A stretch of 64,000 bases of DNA from contig NZ_CP039393.1 of the NCBI RefSeq assembly GCF_004803695.1, positions 1,302,001 to 1,366,000 of the forward strand. Direction: 5' to 3'. Shown here in pieces: positions 57,781 through 64,000 of the stretch (position 1 is the stretch's first letter; the number at the start of each line of letters is the position of its first letter). The notes below the pieces were generated by a model. That model saw only the letters and a program-made list of their open reading frames with translations. It did not search any database and had not been told where the DNA came from. The position numbers and the translations under genes were made by a program. The stretch comes from Muribaculum gordoncarteri. Its GTDB lineage: Bacteria; Bacteroidota; Bacteroidia; Bacteroidales; Muribaculaceae.

Positions 57781-58319
57781 TCAATTTGATAATTATTACT
57801 CTCGGACATTACTCTGGGCTCTGGATATTTCAGCCTCGCTATAATTGATGCGCATACTTTCAGGTCAATATCAGCATCTCTTGAAAGACCGAACCCGGCA
57901 AGTATGGCGTCAAGCGATGGGTATTCGGTACCATAATAAGCTATATCAAGATATGATATAGCCAACTGTTGTCTATCAAATTTCATTCTAATGATTACAG
58001 CAAGCAATATCTCCTTTAGCTTTCGAGAAAATGTCATGCTGTAGTCAGCGGTTATCACCCTAACAAGTTGTTGCTCTATAGTGCTCGCGCCCTCTTTTAA
58101 TCCTGTTGTTACACGGCGGTATATGGCCCTCGTTATAGCTATTATATCGAACCCTATGTGATATCTGTTGCGATGGTCCTCTCCTAAAACCAATAAATCT
58201 AACAACATTTTGCCTGACTGCGTTGAAAGCAACGGTGAGTTCTTTTCTATCAGGTAGGGGATAGTTGTCAGAAGTACTTCGCGGTCATTAAGGAAGCTTT
58301 TAATAAATTTTAAAGTCAT
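57687..58319 (-). CDS. soluble GT51 transglycosylase-domain protein
   Basis: 210 residues from ATG 58,319. Core pattern LGEDHRNRYHIGFD (catalytic Glu), then GLKEGASTIEQQLVRVIT and LAVIIRMKFDRQQLAISYLD with YYG. This is the GT51 fold that polymerises lipid II. Unlike MtgA or class A PBPs, no membrane anchor or signal peptide is seen, so it may be cytosolic, truncated or non-enzymatic. It lies in the decayed patch. The 3' end overlaps the pseudogene start. Confidence 0.72.
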   Translation of the reverse strand: MTLKFIKSFLNDREVLLTTIPYLIEKNSPLLSTQSGKMLLDLLVLGEDHRNRYHIGFDIIAITRAIYRRVTTGLKEGASTIEQQLVRVITADYSMTFSRKLKEILLAVIIRMKFDRQQLAISYLDIAYYGTEYPSLDAILAGFGLSRDADIDLKVCASIIARLKYPEPRVMSESNNYQIERRTSHLLKLYLRKHPIHLKLISAIISTIRQ

Positions 58320-58352
58320 CAACGTGATACCAGGACATATTGATTAAAAACA

Positions 58353-58382
58353 AAAAGGAATCATTTTAAAATGATTCCTTTT
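58353..58382. terminator. perfect 30-bp palindromic terminator
   Basis: AAAAGGAATCATTTT followed by its exact reverse complement, so it can fold in either direction. It closes the 58,510 gene. Confidence 0.85.
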
Positions 58383-58510
58383 GTGATCCGCCTGGTGTCG
58401 GATATTTTACACTCAACTGAGTTGATTTGTAGCGTTTTATCTTTCGTGTCCATATTCCTGACCACGAATTGCACACGGCATGAATTCATCGGTTTTCCAT
58501 GATTTGCCAT
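58361..58510 (-). CDS. 49-residue hypothetical protein ending in its own terminator
   Basis: From ATG 58,510 it reads MANHGKPMNSCRVQFVVRNM, then DTKDKTLQINSVECKISDTR and RITKGIILK. The last codons (GIILK-stop) lie inside the 30-bp terminator palindrome (58,353-58,382). A -7 box (minus TATCTTTG, 58,575-58,568) sits 57 bp upstream. Family unknown. Confidence 0.5.
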   Translation of the reverse strand: MANHGKPMNSCRVQFVVRNMDTKDKTLQINSVECKISDTRRITKGIILK

Positions 58511-58736
58511 GTGGATGCGACCGGGACCTCTGTCCCGGAAGGTGATTGAGTGTCCTCTTTCACACCGCAAAGATAGCCGTTTTTATTGGTTCGGACACCA
58601 TTTTCGATGTTAAAAATCGTGATTTTTGATTCGATTATTTCAATTAAGCGGTCTTATATTGCAGGCGGTGGTGCCGCAACTCCCTAATTCATTAAAAATT
58701 TGTATATTTGCAGATTTTATAGCAACGAGTAGTATG

Positions 58737-58750
58737 TTGACAACGGTCAA
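58737..58750. promoter_or_regulatory. TTGAC-N4-GTCAA dyad, candidate operator of the R gene
   Basis: Inverted repeat with four-base centre, just upstream of the TAACTTTG box (58,760-58,767) of the HTH-R operon. A controller protein could bind here. Confidence 0.45.
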
Positions 58751-58812
58751 TATTCTGTCTAACTTTGCATACTAAATATAGCGCAAATAAAGTGACTCGA
58801 ATAGAGAATACG

Positions 58813-59022
58813 ATGATTATGTTCGGCAGAAATGTTCAATTGCGTAGACAATCAATTGGCATTTCTCAGGAGGAGCTGGCATTTAGAGCCGGGCTTCATA
58901 GAACTTATATCGGTATGGTTGAGCGTGCTGAACGGTCAATTTCACTGCAAAACGCAAAAAAAATTGCTGATGCGCTAAATGTGAAATTAGACAATCTACT
59001 TAACGATGGTGAAAAAACTTAG
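58813..59022 (+). CDS. XRE-family controller-type protein of the R-M system
   Basis: 69 residues from ATG 58,813 (a TTG at 58,765 lies in the promoter box). Almost only HTH: MFGRNVQLRRQSIGISQEEL, AFRAGLHRTYIGMVERAERS, then ISLQNAKKIADALNVKLDNL. This size and layout is that of C-proteins of restriction-modification systems. It overlaps the endonuclease start by 17 bp, so it precedes R in one transcript. Confidence 0.85.
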   Translation: MIMFGRNVQLRRQSIGISQEELAFRAGLHRTYIGMVERAERSISLQNAKKIADALNVKLDNLLNDGEKT

Positions 59023-60481
59023 AGGCGAAGTTCAGTATCATCCTAATTACGAAAAATATGTAGAATTTATAGTTAATCACCCTAACTATGCCGGATTATT
59101 TTATGAACGAGATGACAATGGCAGAGTTAAATGGGTGGTTGCAGGAAAATCGCCTAAAGGTCAGTTACGACAATCTTGGTGGGATAATCAATGCAAAATT
59201 CACAATATCCCCATACAAAAAGGCTGTTATGCAAAGTTAGCACGCTTGATTCATCCTACAGGGATACACATATGCCAATGTTGTGGCGAGGGTAGAAGTA
59301 TATTTTATGAATACCCTGCTAAAACAACTGTTGGAATACTGAATAAAATACTCGGCTGTAACATTGATAAAGATAACGACGAGGAGCGAGCACAAAATAC
59401 TATTCGTGAAATAATTGAACAATGGTGCGATAGTATGGAAAAGGCTAAAGCGATAGCCGCTGCTTTTGGACTAAGAACACCTAAAGACAAAGACGACTTA
59501 ATCGAGTTAATATATTCAGAGATGGTCGATAAAGAAAGTTCACGATTTTCTCCGGGCGTTATGTGTAATCCTCCTGACCGATTTAATGGGTTTCATTCTT
59601 ATGCACTATGTTGTCGAACAAAGTTTGATACTGGAAGGCATTCAGAAAATATGATGACTTATGGACAAGATCGGAGAGCATACGAAGATTGGTCTGACGG
59701 CGATTATAACCTTGCCAACCGATTAATGGGTGAGTTTCGTAAACAGCCGCCTATGGCGTGTCCTGTTTGCGGAAATACAGAGAAAATGAGTGCAGATCAT
59801 ATCGGCCCGATTTCTCTTGGTTTCTGCCATAGCAGAAATTTCGCGCCAATGTGTAGCGGTTGCAATAGCTCCAAAAATAATCGCTTTACAAAGAGTGATG
59901 TCGATGAATTAATAAAGATAGAAGAAAGTGGTGAACAAGTAATTAGTTGGCACTCAAAAGCAATATGGGATGCTGTAAAGCATACCATAAAAAACGATAT
60001 AGATGCAAAGTTCGCAAGTTCAGTAATGGCTAAATGCCATCAGAATGTTTTGAATATATTATCTATAATCTATAAGAAAACTGGCACTGAATTTTTAATG
60101 CGCTATCTCCATCCTGAATATTCTCTTGTAGATTATAGATATTTGCTTCACCTTGAAAATTTGAAGATAATCTCAACGCCATTGGATAGCAAAAATAAGC
60201 GAAAAAATCAGGAGCGTTATGTTCGCATAGCGTTTGACAGTCTTGAAGAATTTTCAAGTAAGAAGAATCGAAAGAACTATTTCTTGATAGATGAGGATTC
60301 CAAAGAATTAGACCCTATTATTGCATCAATCGCGTTAAGAGAATATGATAAAGCGGATAAGTTGTTGCGCCAACTTATCCAAAGTGTCAGTAATAGCATA
60401 TTGGAAAAAGAAACGCATGAAAGGTTTTTCGGATACGGAGAAATAGATAGTCCTTTCTCAATAGCAGCAGAGCCTGAATAA
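59006..60481 (+). CDS. Alw26I/Eco31I/Esp3I-family type IIS restriction endonuclease
   Basis: 491 residues. N-terminal segment YEKYVEFIVNHPNYAGL, middle segment RFNGFHSYALCCRTKFDTGR followed by ENMMTYGQDRRAYEDWSDGD match this family. The HNH nuclease is C251-P-V-C-G...SADHIGPISLGFCHSRNFAP then M-C-S-G-C, with the zinc cysteines and catalytic His. Family members cut outside GTCTC-type sites, but the exact target here cannot be read. Length fits the family. Convergent with the two methyltransferase genes. Confidence 0.9.
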   Translation: MVKKLRGEVQYHPNYEKYVEFIVNHPNYAGLFYERDDNGRVKWVVAGKSPKGQLRQSWWDNQCKIHNIPIQKGCYAKLARLIHPTGIHICQCCGEGRSIFYEYPAKTTVGILNKILGCNIDKDNDEERAQNTIREIIEQWCDSMEKAKAIAAAFGLRTPKDKDDLIELIYSEMVDKESSRFSPGVMCNPPDRFNGFHSYALCCRTKFDTGRHSENMMTYGQDRRAYEDWSDGDYNLANRLMGEFRKQPPMACPVCGNTEKMSADHIGPISLGFCHSRNFAPMCSGCNSSKNNRFTKSDVDELIKIEESGEQVISWHSKAIWDAVKHTIKNDIDAKFASSVMAKCHQNVLNILSIIYKKTGTEFLMRYLHPEYSLVDYRYLLHLENLKIISTPLDSKNKRKNQERYVRIAFDSLEEFSSKKNRKNYFLIDEDSKELDPIIASIALREYDKADKLLRQLIQSVSNSILEKETHERFFGYGEIDSPFSIAAEPE

Positions 60482-60493
60482 AGAATAAAATAG

Positions 60494-60515
60494 AGGGGGT
60501 CAAAAATGACCCCCT
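60494..60515. terminator. bidirectional terminator between R and M genes
   Basis: AGGGGGTCA, AAAA loop, TGACCCCCT, T-rich on both sides. It separates the convergent endonuclease and C5 methyltransferase genes. Confidence 0.85.
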
Positions 60516-60521
60516 TTATTT

Positions 60522-61679
60522 TTACTTATTACACATAAGATCGTAGAATTTATCAAAATCAATTTCCTTTTGCATCAACATATCATAAGGAGATTTTAAA
60601 ACAAATTCATAATCCATTTCAAGTTCGCCGCCTCCATCTTCAATATGAGGTAGGTTTCCAATTGCATCACGGACAGTTACGAAAGGTGGAGCTATCAGAG
60701 AATCTTCTTCAAAAAGAGGCAAAGGTTGCTCAATCGTAATGTCGGGATCAAGAGAACCTATAATAATTACACGTTTACGTTTCTGTGGAACGCCAAAGTT
60801 AGCTGCGTTCAATTTAAGAGGAGGATTCACGTGGTATCCGATTTCCTCGAAAGCCTCAATAATTTCTTTAATGGCTTGGCCTTTGCGCATAGTAAGAATA
60901 CCTAATACATTCTCCATAACAAAGAACTTAGGTTTGATACGTTTCACCAACTCAACAAAATCTCTGAATAGTTGATTTCGGGTGTCGTTCGGATCGCGCC
61001 ATCCTGCGTATGAGAAGCCTTGACAAGGAGGTCCGCCAATTACGACATCTACACTATGACCCTCGCAAGCATTTATAATCTGCTGTTTGGTTTCTTCCTG
61101 TGTAATATCACCAAGAATGAAGTGGCTTTCATCTGTATACTTAGAATGATTAAATTTATTCGTAAGCATAATATTCTTGTCAACTTCGTTTACGGCAAGA
61201 AGATTAAAGCCATTCATTATAAAGCCTTCCGACATTCCGCCACAACCTGCGAATAAATCGACAAAATTATACGAGTTAAGATGTGGCTTTATTAGACTTG
61301 AAACTAACCGAGCCAATAAAGGAGGAACAGCATTCCCAATTTGTTTATATTGGGAAGCCTTTGATCCTTGAAAGATAAAATCGTCAGGGAAACTTTGAAA
61401 TCGAGCCGCTTCGCGGTTAGACATCACTCGATTTTGTTCTGGATGCAAATTGCACCCATTACCAACACGATTGAAGTATGTAGCAATAGTATAGCTTGGT
61501 TTATCCCAAGCTAAGCGACCGTAATAAGTAGTACGACCACCGGTTGCTCTGATATTATCAAGCCTCGTATCTGAATATGATAGCGGAATATCTTGCCAAT
61601 TCCCTCCTTCTTGTATAAAGGAGGCGATGGTTGCTTCCCGCTGACCCATTTTAAATGCTACGTGATTATATAATTTCAT
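60522..61679 (-). CDS. circularly permuted DNA C5-cytosine methyltransferase
   Basis: 385 residues. The motif order is permuted: motif IX (NREAARFQSFPDD, 88-100) and motif X (QIGNAVPPLLA, 113-123) come first. Then follow motif I (D141-L-F-A-G-C-G-G), motif IV (G-G-P-P-C219-Q), motif VI (E256-N-V) and motif VIII (Q299-K-R-K-R-V). All catalytic residues are present. It is expected to protect one strand of the site cut by the upstream endonuclease. Its ATG overlaps the adenine methyltransferase stop (ATGA). Confidence 0.93.
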   Translation of the reverse strand: MKLYNHVAFKMGQREATIASFIQEGGNWQDIPLSYSDTRLDNIRATGGRTTYYGRLAWDKPSYTIATYFNRVGNGCNLHPEQNRVMSNREAARFQSFPDDFIFQGSKASQYKQIGNAVPPLLARLVSSLIKPHLNSYNFVDLFAGCGGMSEGFIMNGFNLLAVNEVDKNIMLTNKFNHSKYTDESHFILGDITQEETKQQIINACEGHSVDVVIGGPPCQGFSYAGWRDPNDTRNQLFRDFVELVKRIKPKFFVMENVLGILTMRKGQAIKEIIEAFEEIGYHVNPPLKLNAANFGVPQKRKRVIIIGSLDPDITIEQPLPLFEEDSLIAPPFVTVRDAIGNLPHIEDGGGELEMDYEFVLKSPYDMLMQKEIDFDKFYDLMCNK

Positions 61680-63550
61680 ATTGCAATGAGGTTTCTTTCA
61701 TCTTTAGATAGACCATACAAAGCACCAATATATTCATCTAATTCCTCTTGAGAAGAATACGAGAATGAGGCATCTACTTTGTCAAGGTCAATTATAGGAA
61801 GTTCGTCTAATTCATAGTTATTAATATGATTATTCGAACTTGTTATCTTAAATCGCCAGTTAAGAACTGAACTATTTAAGATTAGATACAGTTTTGCAAG
61901 AGTTTCTTCATCAGAAGAAATATAATTGCATGAGTTACCGAGAACATCAGTTGAAGCACAGAAAATAAATCTCAGTCGGCGACGGAGTCCACCATTAGAA
62001 ATTTGTTGACATATTAATCGCTTCCGATTAAAGTCATAAGTACGGTAGTCCTTAGAACGTGTAGGAATAAATGATTCTAAAACAAATTCTCCATTAATGT
62101 CCTTTACTTCTGATTCTCCAATCATATTCCCACGTACTAATCTATAGGGAGTCTGTGCTGAAGTAACGAACTCTCTGCATAGAGATAAATCTAATTCTCC
62201 GCGACGGTTTCTAATTGAAGGAAATTGCTTAAGTTTTTTCAATGTAGATAATTTTCGCAAAATATCCCATTCTGAAGACTTTATAGTTGGAATTTCAAGA
62301 TTTTCAGGAAACAATTCTTTAACTAAAGAAATGTTTACATCAAAGACATCCTCCTCCTCAGATATTGTAATATCTGAGGTAGTGCCTCCTTTTTGTAGTA
62401 TAAAAATATTTGTTGCCTGATTAACATTCTCAAACAATGGAATTTTTTCTGCAAAGAAGCGAATACTTCTAACATTGTTACGGAGTAATAAATGTTTGCG
62501 AAGTTTTTTTGCAGAAACATCCCCGAACAAAGTAGAAGGGCAAATAATTCCCAACTCTCCACCTATCTTCAACATTTGAAGCATTCTTTCTATGGAAAGT
62601 TGGTATAAATTTAGCATACCTTCAATAGAATATTGATAAAACCCACAAGTACGATAATAATTTACCTGTTCCTGAATTTTATCGGAGCCTCCAACGCCAG
62701 CTTTGGATTTGTTGGGCTTTAGAACAAGATATGGAGGGTTTGAAACAATCGCATCAAAGCCACCTTCTGCAAGCCCATCAAGATCCGCAGGTGAGATTTG
62801 CAGTGGTTCCGGGAAAAATGAGTTGTTTTTACGAAGAGCGTCTTTTAAGACAATGTGTTGGCATAGTGTAAAGCATTCTTCTTTAGATAAGGAGTCAATA
62901 AAAGAAAGAGCCTTTAAACGAGTTATGTTTAATGCGTCTAAGTCCAAATCGATAGCATAGACATTAAATAATACTCCTTTTTTCTTATCTTCAAAGTATG
63001 GAATTACATTTTCGTAAAAGCGCCCAGTACCACAAGCGAAGTCAAGTACTTTTGCTTCTTGTATGGGAACAGGAAGATTAGCAAAAGTATCATCAACAAT
63101 GTTCTTTGCAATATGAGATTGTGTATATACTGCACCAAGTTCAATAAACTGTTCCTTAGATTTAGACCGAACTTTAGAAGACTTAATACTAAGAGAGAAT
63201 TTAGAATTTAGGAATGAAATATGCAACTGCTCACACAAAGAGGGAATGGTGTCTATGTTTGAAATAGATAAGCCGGTAGTACAGATACTATTTGTATTGA
63301 AGCAAATTTGCATTATATCAGTGCAATTTGAGAATTTATTAGAAACATAAATGTATATTAGTTCTAATAAAATATGATGATGAATGCGAGTAGCTATTTC
63401 TCGAATCTTAACATTTGCGTTTTCAATAACCTCTGAGGTTATCGGAGCAAATGGATCATCCGAGTTTAAAAGTTCAATTGCATCCTGATAAATATATTTG
63501 TCTTCTAATGAAATAAGTGTCTTAATTTCCATAATCGGATTTCTTGCCAT
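61676..63550 (-). CDS. N6-adenine DNA methyltransferase (TaqI/Eco57I-like class)
   Basis: About 624 residues from ATG 63,550 (63,532 also possible, giving less overlap with the HTH gene). Motif I is VLDFACGTGRF (near residue 174), motif IV is AIVSNPPYLVL (near 275). The C-terminal target-recognition half is about 300 residues. In Alw26I/Eco31I/Esp3I systems one methyltransferase acts on cytosine and the other on adenine of opposite strands, so the pair here fits. Confidence 0.9.
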   Translation of the reverse strand: MARNPIMEIKTLISLEDKYIYQDAIELLNSDDPFAPITSEVIENANVKIREIATRIHHHILLELIYIYVSNKFSNCTDIMQICFNTNSICTTGLSISNIDTIPSLCEQLHISFLNSKFSLSIKSSKVRSKSKEQFIELGAVYTQSHIAKNIVDDTFANLPVPIQEAKVLDFACGTGRFYENVIPYFEDKKKGVLFNVYAIDLDLDALNITRLKALSFIDSLSKEECFTLCQHIVLKDALRKNNSFFPEPLQISPADLDGLAEGGFDAIVSNPPYLVLKPNKSKAGVGGSDKIQEQVNYYRTCGFYQYSIEGMLNLYQLSIERMLQMLKIGGELGIICPSTLFGDVSAKKLRKHLLLRNNVRSIRFFAEKIPLFENVNQATNIFILQKGGTTSDITISEEEDVFDVNISLVKELFPENLEIPTIKSSEWDILRKLSTLKKLKQFPSIRNRRGELDLSLCREFVTSAQTPYRLVRGNMIGESEVKDINGEFVLESFIPTRSKDYRTYDFNRKRLICQQISNGGLRRRLRFIFCASTDVLGNSCNYISSDEETLAKLYLILNSSVLNWRFKITSSNNHINNYELDELPIIDLDKVDASFSYSSQEELDEYIGALYGLSKDERNLIAI

Positions 63551-63827
63551 CGTTAATATTCTCAGCCACAATATTCAGAATGTCGGATGCATCTTCTTCT
63601 TCGTTCACTACTGAAAGAACTTTGTCAGCAATCCACATCTTTCTCAATTCTCCGCAATCAACTTTGAGTTTTGAAGCAAGAATGGGAATATGTTCTTCTT
63701 TAAGTGGTCTTTGACCTCGTTCATATCGGCTATACATAGGCACATCCACCGAGAGGACTTCCGCAAGTTCTTTCTGCGCAAGTCCCAACGATTCACGGTG
63801 TTGCCGTATATAATCACAAAACTTCAT
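63522..63827 (-). CDS. XRE-family regulator of the methyltransferase operon
   Basis: 101 residues. HTH: MKFCDYIRQHRESLGLAQKE, LAEVLSVDVPMYSRYERGQR, PLKEEHIPILASKLKVDCGE. The rest is a short acidic tail. It overlaps the adenine methyltransferase, so it is first in the M operon. Two matching dyads lie just upstream. Confidence 0.85.
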   Translation of the reverse strand: MKFCDYIRQHRESLGLAQKELAEVLSVDVPMYSRYERGQRPLKEEHIPILASKLKVDCGELRKMWIADKVLSVVNEEEDASDILNIVAENINDGKKSDYGN

Positions 63828-63836
63828 TGTCTTATA

Positions 63837-63853
63837 TTGTCAAAATTTGACAA
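63837..63853. promoter_or_regulatory. perfect 17-bp palindrome, candidate operator
   Basis: TTGTCAAAATTTGACAA, 9 bp before the HTH ATG. A second, near-perfect copy is at 63,891-63,907. Confidence 0.65.
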
Positions 63854-63890
63854 CAAAGTTAGCTCAAATTTTCTACACTGCCAAATGGAA

Positions 63891-63907
63891 TTGTCAAAAT
63901 TAGACAA
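63891..63907. promoter_or_regulatory. second operator-like dyad
   Basis: TTGTCAAAATTAGACAA, one mismatch from a perfect palindrome, 54 bp from the first copy. Together they suggest cooperative autoregulation by the HTH protein. Confidence 0.6.
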
Positions 63908-64000
63908 ACTGGATAGTATTTTGTGTTTCACATAGAGTTGCAAGACTCGCTTACTCGTCAAGTCTAACAAATGGAATTATTGGGTTTGATGGTAAATTCC

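Overview
The window reads as a chromosome segment of a Bacteroidales bacterium, most likely Muribaculaceae-like. This rests on repeated TAnnTTTG -7 promoter boxes, the absence of clear Shine-Dalgarno sites, and family content (DUF5686 and DUF4293 proteins, a Bacteroidetes-type IleRS start, PPDK, and an NfeD/SPFH pair). The genus is inferred, not proven.

Layout. 1-8.6 kb is core: the ileS start, an acyl-CoA synthetase, a nucleoside deaminase, an ybaK-aroC-radical SAM operon, and a ruvX-def-ettA run. 8.6-12 kb is a small AT-rich decayed patch. It holds a SanA-like gene, a broken HepT/MntA pair, a frameshifted membrane gene and a duplicated gene fragment. 12-15.8 kb has a double-DTG retropepsin-like protein, a SanA-domain/class A beta-lactamase fusion and a flavin reductase.

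15,883-37,521 is one integrated element inserted at the 3' end of ppdK. It is bounded by 133-bp identical direct repeats that duplicate the ppdK tail and terminator. It carries a divergent regulator, small HTH genes, a primase-helicase interrupted by an amber codon, and a cargo block (DUF488, hybrid-cluster protein Hcp, small membrane proteins, cupin). Further right come five small unknown genes, an AlbA_2 regulator, an esterase-DUF1653 fusion and a Nim-like flavoprotein. An IS21-family element with a frameshifted istA flanks broken genes; then come phage-like genes, a 21-bp tandem repeat and the tyrosine integrase. No relaxase, capsid or terminase large subunit is visible, so the element looks like a satellite-like or deletion-damaged island.

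37.5-55.5 kb returns to core genes: ppdK, rlmD (with a frameshift), queD-queE, CYTH, a DUF5686 outer-membrane protein, flavodoxin, gdhA, SPFH/NfeD, and an outer-membrane barrel divergent from a histidine kinase/response regulator pair. 55.4-58.6 kb is a second decayed patch with an integrase stub, a nucleotidyltransferase pseudogene and a soluble GT51 transglycosylase domain. 58.7-63.9 kb is a complete type IIS restriction-modification system of the Alw26I/Eco31I/Esp3I type. It has a circularly permuted C5 methyltransferase, an N6-adenine methyltransferase, two HTH regulators and candidate operators.

Several genes are broken by one or two bases (rlmD, istA, the 10.7-kb gene, hepT, the primase). 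Some could be assembly errors; reads would settle this.
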